A DNA stretch of 64,000 nucleotides from CAYFKJ01 sp964528595 (GTDB lineage Bacteria > Pseudomonadota > Alphaproteobacteria > UBA2966): positions 124,001 to 188,000 of the forward strand of contig CAZGTM010000001.1 in assembly GCA_964528595.1 (NCBI GenBank). The letters run 5' to 3'. Positions 42,568 to 51,559 of this stretch are shown here, piece after piece. How positions within the stretch are numbered: the stretch's first letter is position 1; each line of letters starts with the position of its first letter. Made by a program: the position numbers and the translations under genes. The notes beneath the pieces are model-generated. The model saw nothing but the letters and a program-made list of their open reading frames with translations. It was not told where the DNA came from and searched no databases.

Positions 42568-42959
42568 GACCCACCCCGCATGGCATATCCGGCGATCCAG
42601 GCCAGCAGCGTCAGGCCTGCGCCTACCAGCAGGGCCAGCCAGCCCGTACGTTGCGCCGTTTCGATCTCAAAACCCATGCCGACGTCCCAGAAGAGATGCC
42701 GGATGCCGTTGGCCAGGTGGTAAAAGAACGAAAACGAAAAGCCCAGCAGGATGAGACGGCCGAACCAGCTCTCGATGAAGCCTTGAACGATGCCGAAGGC
42801 GCTGGGACCGTAGGCTGCGGCAACCAGCCACCACGCCAGTAGCAGCGAACCGACCGCCAATCCGAAACCGGTGAGGCGGTGCAATATTGAGAGCATCGAG
42901 GTGATTTGCGGGCGGTAAACCTGCAGGTGCGGCGAGAGCGGGCGGTCAGCCTGCGCCAT
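42564..42959 (-). CDS. sdhC: Succinate dehydrogenase cytochrome b556 subunit C
   Basis: SdhC is the first gene of the operon. The 131-residue protein starts with RPLSPHLQVYRPQITSMLSI, the usual SdhC N-terminus. It has three membrane segments and a heme-ligand histidine in FFYHLANGIRHLFWD. The 117-nt gap before it should contain the sdh promoter; I cannot pick out clear boxes. Confidence 0.93.
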   Translation of the reverse strand: MAQADRPLSPHLQVYRPQITSMLSILHRLTGFGLAVGSLLLAWWLVAAAYGPSAFGIVQGFIESWFGRLILLGFSFSFFYHLANGIRHLFWDVGMGFEIETAQRTGWLALLVGAGLTLLAWIAGYAMRGGS

Positions 42960-43076
42960 AATTTGAACCTCCGAATTCAGGCCGCAGCGTTGTGCGGCCC
43001 TTTGGCGGGAATGTACGGCGGCGACCCGCCCCAGTCAACGGGACCGCGACAACCGGGTGAATTTTCCCTGCCACAT

Positions 43077-44138
43077 TTACGACCTTCGCGGCATCAGCAC
43101 CCAGTAGTCCAGATCCAGTATGACGCCGTCGTCGTAGCCCTCGTCCGTTTTGCCGGGGAAATCGGCGCAGAAGCGGTCCTTGGTGGCAACGGTGCGCAAG
43201 CGCAGGGCGCCGGCCGAGGAGTTGCCGGTTTCCACCTTCTCTAATACCTCCGACCAGGCGAACACGGTATCGCCGGCGAAGCAGGGGGCGACGTGGCGCC
43301 CGCCGTTGATGGCGGAGATGGCGAAGGCGTTGGCCAGGCCGTTGAAGCTGATGGCGCGGGCCAGGCTGATGACATGGCCGCCGTAGATGATCCGCCGCCC
43401 GAAGCGGCCGTCTTTCTCGGTGAACTGGTTGAAGTGAACGCGGGCCGTGTTCTGGTAAAGCCGCGTCGCGGTCATGTGCTCGGCTTCCTCGATGGTCATG
43501 CCGTCGATGTGGTCGATGCGTTCGCCCGCGTTGAAGTCATCCCAGTAATGGGGGGAACCGGCGGCCGCGACGTCGTATCCGGTGCAGCGCAGGGTATCGG
43601 AGACCCACAAGTTCTCCGGTGCGACGCGGTCCGGCAGATCGGGAACGACAGGCTCAGGCGCGGGTGCACTGATGTCGCCCTTGCGCACCATGACCCAGCG
43701 CACGTACTCGATGACCGGTTCGTCGTCCTGGTTGAAGCCGGTGGAGCGCACGTAAACCGTGCCGGTCTTGCCGTTGGAGTTCTCCTTGAGGCCGATCACT
43801 TCCGAGGTCGTGCGCAAGGTGTCGCCGGGATAGAGGTGGTGCAGAAACCGGCAGTCGGCATAGCCCAGGTTGGCGACGGCGTTGAGCGAAACGTCCGGCA
43901 CGGTCTTGCCGAAGACGATGTGGAAGGCCAACAGGTCGTCGATGGGCGCTCTTTTGAAGCCGAGGCTCTGGGCGAACGGCGTCGAGCAGTTGACGACGAA
44001 GCGGGAGCCGTAGAGTGCGAGGTAGAGGGAGGCGTCGCCTTCTGTAATGGTTCGCGGCGTGGCGTGGTGGATTTCCTGGCCCAGCCGGAAATCCTCGAAG
44101 AAGTTTCCGGCGCTGGTCTTGGCGTTCGATCCACTCAT
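43077..44138 (-). CDS. Double-hotdog MaoC-family dehydratase, mesaconyl-CoA hydratase-like
   Basis: The 353-residue protein contains two MaoC hotdog halves: FFEDFRLGQEIHHATPRTITEGD near the start and HYWDDFNAGERIDHIDGMTIEEAEH in the second half. Such double MaoC proteins next to a CoA lyase include mesaconyl-CoA hydratase, which forms beta-methylmalyl-CoA in the ethylmalonyl-CoA and related pathways. The assignment rests on length and neighbour. The frame is open to 44651 but that part is the antisense of the lyase gene. The start overlaps the lyase stop by 4 nt. Confidence 0.8.
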   Translation of the reverse strand: MSGSNAKTSAGNFFEDFRLGQEIHHATPRTITEGDASLYLALYGSRFVVNCSTPFAQSLGFKRAPIDDLLAFHIVFGKTVPDVSLNAVANLGYADCRFLHHLYPGDTLRTTSEVIGLKENSNGKTGTVYVRSTGFNQDDEPVIEYVRWVMVRKGDISAPAPEPVVPDLPDRVAPENLWVSDTLRCTGYDVAAAGSPHYWDDFNAGERIDHIDGMTIEEAEHMTATRLYQNTARVHFNQFTEKDGRFGRRIIYGGHVISLARAISFNGLANAFAISAINGGRHVAPCFAGDTVFAWSEVLEKVETGNSSAGALRLRTVATKDRFCADFPGKTDEGYDDGVILDLDYWVLMPRRS

Positions 44139-45022
44139 TGGGAGAGGTCCGCTTCCAGAGCCTTGATCGCCTCGGCCAGAGCGACCTCGCGCTTGGCGAT
44201 TTCGACGTGCAGGTTTTCCACCAGTTTGCCGTCGACAAGGACGACGTGCTGGCCCTTGGCCTCGGCGGCCTCGAAGCCGGCGATGTTGCGTTTTGCCTGT
44301 TCGATGGCCTCGGGGGAGGGGGCGAAAACTTCGTTGGCGTCGGCCAGCTGCTTGGGGTGGATCAGCGTCTTGCCGTCGAAGCCGAGCTCCAAGCCCTGAT
44401 GGCAAGCGGCGTGGAAGCCGCGCTCGTCGGCGAGGTCGAGGTAGACGCCGTCCAACACCGCCAGGCCGTAGGCCCGCGCCGCCAGGATGGCGAGGCTGAG
44501 GCTGGTCAGTACCGGCAGGCGCATCGTGGTGTGGTGGGCGTGGATGTCCTTCACCAGGTCCGAGGTGCCCATGACGAAGCAGCCAAGTCGCGGGCTGGCC
44601 GAGGCGATCTCCTCGGCATGCAGGATGCCCAACGGCGTTTCGATCATGCACCAGATGGCGAGATCGTCGGGCGCGCCGGCGTCCTTAAGCCGCGATTCTA
44701 CTTCGCGCACCATGGCCAGGCTCTCGACCTTGGGAATCAGGATGGCGTCGGCCCCGGATTTGGCGATGGCGTCGATGTCGTCGGCGCCCCAGGCCGTATC
44801 GAGCCCGTTGCAGCGGATGATGATCTCGCGCCGGCCGTAATTACCGGCGGCGGCGGCTTCGCACACCTGCTGGCGGGCAACGTCCTTGGCGTCGGGGGAG
44901 ACGGCGTCTTCGAGGTCGAGGATCAGGGCGTCGGCGGCAAGGCCTTGGGCCTTTTCCAGGGCGCGGACGTTGGAGCCCGGCATGTAAAGCACACTGCGGC
45001 GCGGTCTGGCTGTCGATGTCAT
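44135..45022 (-). CDS. HpcH/HpaI-CitE family CoA ester lyase (malyl/beta-methylmalyl-CoA lyase-like)
   Basis: The 295-residue TIM-barrel protein has RRSVLYMPGSNVRALEKA, LDLEDAVSPDAKDVAR with the metal-binding acid, IIIRCNGLDT with an arginine for CoA carboxylate, and MIETPLGILHAEEIA with a catalytic Glu. GKTLIHPKQL follows near the end. Enzymes of this type cleave malyl-CoA or beta-methylmalyl-CoA, or hydrolyse malyl-CoA. Paired with the MaoC gene it points to a C4/C5 acyl-CoA route feeding the TCA cycle. Citramalyl-CoA lyase is an alternative. Confidence 0.83.
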   Translation of the reverse strand: MTSTARPRRSVLYMPGSNVRALEKAQGLAADALILDLEDAVSPDAKDVARQQVCEAAAAGNYGRREIIIRCNGLDTAWGADDIDAIAKSGADAILIPKVESLAMVREVESRLKDAGAPDDLAIWCMIETPLGILHAEEIASASPRLGCFVMGTSDLVKDIHAHHTTMRLPVLTSLSLAILAARAYGLAVLDGVYLDLADERGFHAACHQGLELGFDGKTLIHPKQLADANEVFAPSPEAIEQAKRNIAGFEAAEAKGQHVVLVDGKLVENLHVEIAKREVALAEAIKALEADLSQ

Positions 45023-45151
45023 GGGTAGCGGCTCTGGCTAAAACATTGGGGGGGAGATGAATTGTGCGCTGCACAATATCGAAATCCCGCCCGCCGCGCT
45101 ATAAAGAATCACCTACTCATCCGTTTCAGCGGTCCCGGCGGAGCCAGTTGC

Positions 45152-46018
45152 TTGAATATTCTCTCCATACAAAGCCATGTCGCCTACGGCCACGTCGGCA
45201 ACGCCGCCGCCGCCTTTGCCTTACAGCGCCTCGGTCACGAGGTTTGGCAGGTGCCGACGGTGGAGTTCTCCAACCACCCGGCGCACGGCGGCTACGGCGG
45301 CCGCGTCAACGAACCGGACCTGATTTCGGGGCTGGTCGAAGGGCTGGCCGAGCACGGATTTCTCGCGCGCTGCGACGCCGTCCTGTCGGGCTATCTGGGC
45401 AGTGCCGCCAACGGCGCGGCGGCGTTGGCGGCCGTCGACGCGGTCCGCGCCGCCACTCCGTCGGCAGTTTTCCTATGCGACCCGGTATTTGGACATCCCG
45501 AACAGGGAATTTTCGTCCGCGACGGCTTGCCCGAGTTTTTCCGCGACACGGCCGTCCCTGCCGCCGACATCGTCACGCCGAACCAGTTTGAACTGGAATG
45601 GCTGAGTGGGCGAAAAATCACAAGCTTCGACGAGGCCGTCGCCGCCTGCCGGGAATTGCAGGCGAGGGGGCCGGAAACCGTCATTTGCACATCCTTGCGC
45701 CGGCAAGGCGCACCGGACGGGTATATTGAGACCCTGCTGGTCAACGGTGAGGGCGCCTGGCTCGTCGCCACGCCGGAACTCGACGGCGACATGTTCGGTG
45801 CCGGGGACCTGTTCGCGGCGGTCTTCCTGGCGCGTTGGTTGTCTGGCGGTGGACCGGAGGACGCGTTATCGCTTTCCGTGGCCGGCGTCCATGGCGTGCT
45901 CAAGTCAACGGCGCAATTGGTTTCCGGGGACGGCGAGCTGGCCCTGATCGGAGCGCAGCAAGAACTGGCGTCTCCCGGCGAGGTATTTACCGCCGTTCGG
46001 CTGGCGGACGGTCGCTAG
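45152..46018 (+). CDS. pdxY: Pyridoxal kinase
   Basis: PdxY phosphorylates pyridoxal with ATP in the salvage of vitamin B6. The 288-residue ribokinase-family protein has LNILSIQSHVAYGHVGNAA at the start, VEFSNHPAHGGYGG, LCDPVFGH, IVTPNQFELEWLSG and the anion-hole motif FGAGDLFAA with the catalytic Asp. I use a TTG start at 45152, with GGCGGAG at 45137-45143, because it gives the exact family N-terminus. The frame is open back to 45062. The end overlaps the convergent gene by 4 nt. Confidence 0.9.
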   Translation: MNILSIQSHVAYGHVGNAAAAFALQRLGHEVWQVPTVEFSNHPAHGGYGGRVNEPDLISGLVEGLAEHGFLARCDAVLSGYLGSAANGAAALAAVDAVRAATPSAVFLCDPVFGHPEQGIFVRDGLPEFFRDTAVPAADIVTPNQFELEWLSGRKITSFDEAVAACRELQARGPETVICTSLRRQGAPDGYIETLLVNGEGAWLVATPELDGDMFGAGDLFAAVFLARWLSGGGPEDALSLSVAGVHGVLKSTAQLVSGDGELALIGAQQELASPGEVFTAVRLADGR

Positions 46019-46923
46019 CTCCCGGCGGGGTTCTTGATCCAGGCGGCGATCTTGGCGATCACCTCATCCTCGATACCGTTGAAGCCATGATAGCCGCGGG
46101 CCTGGCATGGGTTGCCGCGCGCATAGCCGCCTTCGAACCACATGACGCCCACCCGCTTCGCGCCGGTCAGTCTATCCCTCAGGCGGTTTACCCCGCCGGG
46201 CAGGGTGTACAGGCAACCGTCCTCTCTGTGGTGGACGATCAGGCTGGGCGCCTGGATGTCTTCCAGCGGCAGGTCGTAGACATCCGCCGTTCGGTTGCCG
46301 TCGAACAGGGAAGACGAAAAGACCACGCCGTCCGGTGCGTTCTTGCCCAGGCGGGCGGCGACGTTGCCGACGGCGACGGTGCCGCGGCTGGTGCCGATCA
46401 CCCAGACCGGCAGTCCATAGGTCCGCCGCAAATGGTGGATGACCTTGCCGACGTCGTTGGCGAAGGTCTGGCCGTGATGGAAGGGCCTGAGGTCGTGGGT
46501 CGAATCGGAAGGTGAGTCGAACACCACCGTCGTGAAGCCGTGGCGCCGGAAGGCGTGGCGGCTGCGGATCAGGAAGTTGCCGCCGAGGCTGCCGATCCGG
46601 CCTTGATCCGAAATGTGCGTCGCCCCCCGGCCGCCGGCGAAAAGGATCGCGACAGCAACGGCGTCGTCCGTCTCCTCCACCAGTACCCGTACGGCGCCGC
46701 CTCGGCTCAGGACGTCATGGACCTCGATGACGGGAACGGCCGATACGGCGTTGATTGCCGCCAACGGCGTTGTCCTCACGCCTTCTCCGGCCAGTTTCTC
46801 CCGTCCGACGCAAGCCGTCAGGGAGATGGCCAGGGCCAGAGCGGTCAGCCTGAGGGCGGATTTGCCGAAATTGATGTGATACCTGGGACCACCGACCACA
46901 CGCGACATCCTGAGTATTGGCAT
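46015..46923 (-). CDS. Alpha/beta-hydrolase lipoprotein
   Basis: The 302-residue protein has a lipoprotein signal with the lipobox LTAC (cysteine at about residue 38), so it is likely membrane-anchored on the periplasmic side. The hydrolase core shows VWVIGTSRGTVAVGN with the nucleophile serine, and a possible acid-base pair in HHREDGCL and RGYHGFNGIE. The substrate is unknown. ATGs at 46923 and 46908 are both possible. The upstream open stretch is antisense to hspQ and not coding. Confidence 0.75.
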   Translation of the reverse strand: MPILRMSRVVGGPRYHINFGKSALRLTALALAISLTACVGREKLAGEGVRTTPLAAINAVSAVPVIEVHDVLSRGGAVRVLVEETDDAVAVAILFAGGRGATHISDQGRIGSLGGNFLIRSRHAFRRHGFTTVVFDSPSDSTHDLRPFHHGQTFANDVGKVIHHLRRTYGLPVWVIGTSRGTVAVGNVAARLGKNAPDGVVFSSSLFDGNRTADVYDLPLEDIQAPSLIVHHREDGCLYTLPGGVNRLRDRLTGAKRVGVMWFEGGYARGNPCQARGYHGFNGIEDEVIAKIAAWIKNPAGS

Positions 46924-46975
46924 GATGCGGATCTTTCCAATTATGGGGGGGCCAATTGAAGGCGGGATCGCCGGA

Positions 46976-47290
46976 TTAGTTGGATTTCTGTTTCGGTATG
47001 TAACGTTCTCCGTCGAAATCGCTGAACAGTTCAAACGTAAAGGGATGGGCGATGGCCTGGGGCGGGTCAGCCGCTTCGAGGTTTTGTTCAGCCACATAGG
47101 TCGTGTGCATCGCGCCGTCGACCAGCACATGGTACCAGGGCTCGTCCCTGGGCGGGCGGGACCGCGCTACCTGGTCGTACCAGTCGTCCGTGCCCTGGAA
47201 CTCGGGATCGATATCGAAGACGACGCCCAGATAATCAAACAGGCGATGGTGGATGATCTGTCCGATCGGAAATTTCGCGGCGTGATCCAA
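46976..47290 (-). CDS. hspQ: Heat shock protein HspQ (YccV, hemimethylated-DNA-binding family)
   Basis: HspQ is a small protein that in enterobacteria aids Lon-dependent proteolysis and was first described as binding hemimethylated DNA. The 104-residue protein has the family features AKFPIGQIIHHRLFDYLGVVFDIDP, RDEPWYHVLVDG and TYVAEQNLE. It follows the flavodoxin-like gene after 30 nt on the same strand. Confidence 0.9.
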   Translation of the reverse strand: MDHAAKFPIGQIIHHRLFDYLGVVFDIDPEFQGTDDWYDQVARSRPPRDEPWYHVLVDGAMHTTYVAEQNLEAADPPQAIAHPFTFELFSDFDGERYIPKQKSN

Positions 47291-47320
47291 AGCCCCCTCC
47301 TGATCCTGCCCTTAAGTCGA

Positions 47321-47785
47321 TTAGAATACCCCGGCTTCCAGTCCGGCCGCCATGAAAAGTCCCAGTTCCTCGCAATCCACTGCGAACGCCGGTTGATACT
47401 CGCCCCGGCAGATCAACGGCTCGTGCACGGCGCGCCAGCGCAGGCCGGTGGTGATGGTCTCGACACCGCGCCGGGTGCCGGTGCCGTCGTGCCCGGCCCG
47501 GACATAGAGCGCGTAGGGCAGACCCTGGGTCTCCTCCAGGCACGGGTAATAGATCCGGTCGAAGAAATCCTTCAGGGCACCGCTCATGTAGCCGAGGTTC
47601 TCGGTCGTACCCAGGATCATCGCCTGGGCTGCCAGAACGTCCTCCGGTCCGGTGTTGAAGGGCGATTGGGCGGTCACCTCGACGCCCGATATCTCGGAAT
47701 TTTCCGCGCCGCGCACGGCGGCGTCCAACAGCGCGCGCGTGTTGTCCGACGGCGCGTGGGCGACGATCAACAGCCGCTTGGTCAT
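47321..47785 (-). CDS. Flavodoxin-fold NAD(P)H-dependent oxidoreductase-like protein
   Basis: The 154-residue protein has the flavodoxin-fold FMN phosphate loop at the start (LLIVAHAPSDNTRALLDAA). The isoalloxazine loops are GTTENLGYMSGALKDFFDRIYYP, typical of the small flavodoxin/iron-sulfur flavoprotein-like group, and YVRAGHDGTGTRRG. The electron partner is unknown. It lies 18 nt after the RidA-like gene and probably forms an operon with it and hspQ. Confidence 0.8.
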   Translation of the reverse strand: MTKRLLIVAHAPSDNTRALLDAAVRGAENSEISGVEVTAQSPFNTGPEDVLAAQAMILGTTENLGYMSGALKDFFDRIYYPCLEETQGLPYALYVRAGHDGTGTRRGVETITTGLRWRAVHEPLICRGEYQPAFAVDCEELGLFMAAGLEAGVF

Positions 47786-47803
47786 GGCTGATCGGGCGGC
47801 GGC

Positions 47804-48190
47804 TTACCTCGCCGCCATTGCCTCCACCTCGATCAGCATGTCGGGTGACGCCAGACCATTGACGATGAGCAGGGTCGAGGCCGGCAACGTAGCATCGCCG
47901 ATGACTTTCTTGCGCGCCGCCCGGTAGGTTTCGATATGGCGGGAATCGGTGAGGAAGATCGTGAACTTCACCAGATCCTTCTTGCGCATGCCGCCTTCCT
48001 TGAGACAGGCTAGGATGTTGCGGAAGGCCTGTTCGGCTTGCTTGCGGATACCCTCGACGATGCGGCCCTTGGGGTCGACGCCGACCTGGCCGGAGATAAC
48101 CAGCATTTCCGCGCCCGCCGGAACTTTGACGATGTGGCTGTAGGCGCCGGCTGGTTTGTGAACGCTCTTGGGATTGGCGGACTGGTTCAT
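47804..48190 (-). CDS. RidA/YjgF-family protein without the catalytic arginine
   Basis: The 128-residue protein has the RidA fold signature (LVISGQVGVDPKGRIVEGIRKQAEQAFRNI, read across residues 31-60) and IEVEAMA near the end. In deaminating RidA the P-A-R-S motif holds the arginine that binds the imine substrate. Here the same place reads LPASTLL, with no arginine. It is thus probably a Rid subfamily member with other or no imine deaminase activity. It is divergent from the DoeB-like gene. Confidence 0.83.
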   Translation of the reverse strand: MNQSANPKSVHKPAGAYSHIVKVPAGAEMLVISGQVGVDPKGRIVEGIRKQAEQAFRNILACLKEGGMRKKDLVKFTIFLTDSRHIETYRAARKKVIGDATLPASTLLIVNGLASPDMLIEVEAMAAR

Positions 48191-48322
48191 GATCAGGGCC
48201 TCCTGTTTCCTGCTGCACGGTTGTTCGTAATTAGAACGACGTTATCATTGGGCCGGATACGAAAGATAGCCGGATGACCGGCAAACCCGCCGTTTCCATC
48301 GGTACAAGGTCTGGAATAGTTC

Positions 48323-49354
48323 ATGAACGACACGCCCCGCAGGTCCGGCCGGCCCAGCCGCGTCATCAGCGAAATCGACTTCGACAAGGACGGCTACCAA
48401 TCCGGCTTCTTGAAGCTGCCCCATTCGGTGCACCGCAGCGCCTACGGCTGGATCCCCATCCCCATCGTCATGCTGAAAAACGGCGAGGGTCCGACGGCGC
48501 TCTTGATGGCGGGCAATCACGGCGATGAATACGAAGGCCAGATCGCTCTGACCAAACTGGTGCAGGAATATGGACCCGAGGACATCCAGGGCCGTTTGAT
48601 CGTCCTGCCTATGGCCAATTATCCGGCGGCGCTGGCGGGTCTGCGCACATCGCCGCTGGACGAGGGCAACCTCAACCGTTCCTTCCCCGGCGCGCCCGAC
48701 GGCACGCCGACCCAGGCCATCGCCCACTACATCGAGTCCGTCCTGCTGGCCATGGCCGATTATCTCCTCGATCTTCATTCCGGCGGCTCGTCGTTGCTCT
48801 ATCCCCCCACCGTTTTGCGCATTCGGACGGGAGATGCCGAGGAGGACGCCGTGATGGAGGCGTTGCAGCTGGCCTTCGATGCGCCGCACGGTTTCGTCTT
48901 CCAGGGTGGTGAGGCGGAGAGCGACGGCGTTTCTAGCGCCGCCGCCATGCGTCAGGGTACCCGCTGCCTGGCCACCGAACTGGGCGGCGCGGGCACCGTC
49001 ACACCGGGGAGCTTGGCGGTGGCCGAACGCGGCGTGCGCCGGGTCCTCCACCAGATCGGCATGCTGCCGGGATACCAGCCGGACGCGGCGCGCGGCAGCC
49101 GCCTGATGGAACTGAAGGGCGACGACTACTTCGTCTACGCCCGGGAAGTGGGTTTGTTTGAACCCTACGTCGAGTTGCTCGAAGAGGTTCGGGAAGATCA
49201 GGAGGCCGGCGCCATCCACCGTCCGGAAACACCGTGGAAAAAGCCTGAGGTTTGCCGCTTCCGCCGCGACGGCATGGTGCTGTGCAAACGCATTCCCGGC
49301 CGTGTGGAAAGGGGCGACTGCCTCTTTCATCTGGCGACCGACATTGAAACCTGA
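48323..49354 (+). CDS. Succinylglutamate desuccinylase/aspartoacylase family deacylase, DoeB-like
   Basis: The 343-residue zinc carboxypeptidase-fold enzyme has the ligand motif GNHGDEYEGQIAL (His and Glu), YPAALAGLRTSPLDEGNLNRSFPG for substrate binding, and DLHSGGSS with the third zinc histidine. TELGGAG lies near the catalytic Glu. The pattern is close to DoeB, which removes the acetyl group from N-acetyl-diaminobutyrate in ectoine degradation. No other ectoine genes are near, so the substrate stays open. The downstream barrel gene converges 19 nt away. Confidence 0.8.
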   Translation: MNDTPRRSGRPSRVISEIDFDKDGYQSGFLKLPHSVHRSAYGWIPIPIVMLKNGEGPTALLMAGNHGDEYEGQIALTKLVQEYGPEDIQGRLIVLPMANYPAALAGLRTSPLDEGNLNRSFPGAPDGTPTQAIAHYIESVLLAMADYLLDLHSGGSSLLYPPTVLRIRTGDAEEDAVMEALQLAFDAPHGFVFQGGEAESDGVSSAAAMRQGTRCLATELGGAGTVTPGSLAVAERGVRRVLHQIGMLPGYQPDAARGSRLMELKGDDYFVYAREVGLFEPYVELLEEVREDQEAGAIHRPETPWKKPEVCRFRRDGMVLCKRIPGRVERGDCLFHLATDIET

Positions 49355-49373
49355 CGGCCGTTCCGCCGACCGA

Positions 49374-50729
49374 TCAGAAATGCGCCGTGACCTCTAGAAA
49401 GACGCGGTCGTTCCGCCCGATGCCGTCAAAGTTGGATTTTTTCCCTGACAGGTAGTTGATGATGCCGCCGGTAACCTCGATGCCGTCGGCGATGTCGTAG
49501 TTGACCTGAAGCCGCTGAACGGCGCCGTTTTGGCCGGTGGCGCCGAAGGTCGAGGCGAGGGCGGTGACTTCCAGGGTCTCGTTGAGGAAATTCCTTGTGA
49601 GGCGCAGGACGCTCTGTACGTCGTTTCGCAAGGGACCTTCGGGCGCCGACTTCAAGGCCGCGGGAAAGCGGGTGAAATGACGGTTGGCGGTCTCCAGCGA
49701 CAAGGTGGTGTCGTCGAAGCCCGTATATTCGACCCCGGCAAGGGCATCGATCCGGCTGAATTTCTCGCCGGCATTGGTGCTGAACTCGAAACCGTCAATC
49801 AGGGCGGCCTCCCCCTTCCACAGCCAACTGCCCGCGACAAGATTGCCGGCGACGCCTAGCATCCTGAGCCGGCTGTGGCGGCGCAATGAGATCGGCCCGG
49901 TCAAATCGAGATGCGGCGCATCGTCGTAATGGTAGGCGGCATAGGCGGAAAAATCCCAACCCGGAAAGACGCCGTTGAGCGCCAGTCCGAATTCCTGGTC
50001 ATTGAGCGCGCGCGAAGGTTTGCGTTCCAGCGGCAACGCAGTGCTGGAGCGGTAATAATCGCTGCCGGGAAGGGGGATCTTATGGTAGCGGGCTTCATGC
50101 ACCGCGACGGCGCTGAGGTTCCAGTCACCGATGTAGTAGTCGAGCCGCGTCATCGTCACCGGCAGGCGCAGATCCTCGATATCCGTGCGGCCGGGTGCGC
50201 GCAGGTCCAGCGGGTTGAGGACATCGGTAATCCGGATGTTGTCCGATTTGCCCCAAACCACGATTTGCCGTCCGGTGCGCAGGTCGACGTTGGCGGCCAA
50301 CGGCCCGGCAACGAAAAACTCGTCGATCTCCGCTTCGCTTTCGTAGGCTTGCAGCAGTCCGGACGTGAAATTTCGGCGGCCGTGGTGGAGATAGGCGAAA
50401 TCGCGGTGGGCGTGGGCGGTGAGGCGGGTCTTCCAGTCGCCCCCAAGGCGGCTGTCGAATGCAAGGTTAAGCCTGGTTCTCAGACCGGAAAGGCCCCGGT
50501 GGTCGGTATCGCCTACGGCAGGTGCTTTGTGCACATAGTTGTAGGCCGCTTCCTGCGAGAGGCTGCCGCCGAGCCGCCAGCGCCGGTCAACCGGTGCGGC
50601 TTGTTTGACGGGCGCGGTTTCTTCCGCCTCGTCGTCAAAGCCTTCCAACACGTCGTCGGTCTTGTCCTGCGGCCAGGCCGGATGGGCCCCCAGCGCCAGC
50701 GCGCACGACAGCAGGGCGGCCGCGCCCAA
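49374..50729 (-). CDS. Outer-membrane beta-barrel protein, DUF1302-like
   Basis: The 451-residue protein begins with a signal peptide (to about residue 21) and an acidic linker. It then shows repeated amphipathic beta strands and ends in an aromatic residue (TAHF), typical of outer-membrane barrels. Its length and the GRQIVVWGKSDNIRITDVLNPLDLR stretch (read in parts) resemble the DUF1302 family, often found with RND exporters and LolA-like proteins. The only usable start is a TTG at 50729, 29 nt after the upstream gene. It is the last gene of the tetR-RND-LolA operon. Confidence 0.75.
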   Translation of the reverse strand: MGAAALLSCALALGAHPAWPQDKTDDVLEGFDDEAEETAPVKQAAPVDRRWRLGGSLSQEAAYNYVHKAPAVGDTDHRGLSGLRTRLNLAFDSRLGGDWKTRLTAHAHRDFAYLHHGRRNFTSGLLQAYESEAEIDEFFVAGPLAANVDLRTGRQIVVWGKSDNIRITDVLNPLDLRAPGRTDIEDLRLPVTMTRLDYYIGDWNLSAVAVHEARYHKIPLPGSDYYRSSTALPLERKPSRALNDQEFGLALNGVFPGWDFSAYAAYHYDDAPHLDLTGPISLRRHSRLRMLGVAGNLVAGSWLWKGEAALIDGFEFSTNAGEKFSRIDALAGVEYTGFDDTTLSLETANRHFTRFPAALKSAPEGPLRNDVQSVLRLTRNFLNETLEVTALASTFGATGQNGAVQRLQVNYDIADGIEVTGGIINYLSGKKSNFDGIGRNDRVFLEVTAHF

Positions 50730-50758
50730 CCGCCGAACTACGGATTCCGGCCGGACCG

Positions 50759-51559
50759 CTATAGCCCCTTCTCCAGCCGCCGGATCGTGAACAGGCTATC
50801 GTCGATGTCCTGATTGTACTTCACGTCGCTGAACTTCATGATCGTGCGGTGCAGCGTCTTGCGCGCTTTGGTGAGCTTCACGTTGAGCTCCGTGGCCGTC
50901 CAGATGCCGTCAATTTTGTCGAGCTTCTTGACGTCGAGGTATTTCAGCCGCTGTCCCTTGACCACCCAGTGGACGGCGCGCACCACGACGAAGTTGTCCT
51001 GGCGCACGAAGACGACGGATTTCGAGTAACCGTAGCGTTCGCGGATCACCTTGCTGACCGGCGTCGCCTCGACCAGCCAGACCTTGTGGCCGCGCACCTC
51101 ACCTTCCTTCAGCAGCTTGTAATTCCATTCGTCGAGCACGCGGCGGGTGAGATCGGCATAACTGAAGTCACTGCCCATGAAGGAGGCGGATTTATCGGAA
51201 GCAGCGATGCGCTTGGTCTTCTTCAACTCCGGCAGATAGAGCCACTGGTCGTCGTCCTTTTCGCCGGAATCGTAGTCGTAGGTGAGAAAGCCCGTCTGCC
51301 GGACATCGGCGGGAGAGATGAAAAACACCAGCCGCCGCGTGTCGCGGCCCTGATCCTTGTTGAACGTCGCCATCTCACGCACACGCTCCGCGCCGTTCTT
51401 GTCGATCAGGATCATCTGCTGCCGGGCGGTCATGTTGTCGCCGTCGTCGCGCGCGTCGACCTTTTCCATGATCTCCCGGCCATCCAGCGCCAGGGCGGCC
51501 GGAGCGGCGATCACAAAGCCGGCGAAAAGCAATACGAAGCCGTACAGGAATTTGCCCAT
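50759..51559 (-). CDS. LolA-like outer-membrane lipoprotein-sorting family protein
   Basis: The 266-residue exported protein has a signal peptide (about residues 1-25, ending LALDG). The rest follows the pattern of periplasmic LolA-like proteins encoded next to MMPL/RND transporters: MTARQQMILIDKNGAERVREM, YLPELKKTKRIAASDKSASFMGSDFSYADL and ERYGYSKSVVFVRQDNFVV. It probably carries lipid or lipoprotein between the RND pump and the outer membrane. The ATG at 51559 overlaps the RND stop by 1 nt (TGATG); a GTG one codon earlier is possible. Confidence 0.82.
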   Translation of the reverse strand: MGKFLYGFVLLFAGFVIAAPAALALDGREIMEKVDARDDGDNMTARQQMILIDKNGAERVREMATFNKDQGRDTRRLVFFISPADVRQTGFLTYDYDSGEKDDDQWLYLPELKKTKRIAASDKSASFMGSDFSYADLTRRVLDEWNYKLLKEGEVRGHKVWLVEATPVSKVIRERYGYSKSVVFVRQDNFVVVRAVHWVVKGQRLKYLDVKKLDKIDGIWTATELNVKLTKARKTLHRTIMKFSDVKYNQDIDDSLFTIRRLEKGL

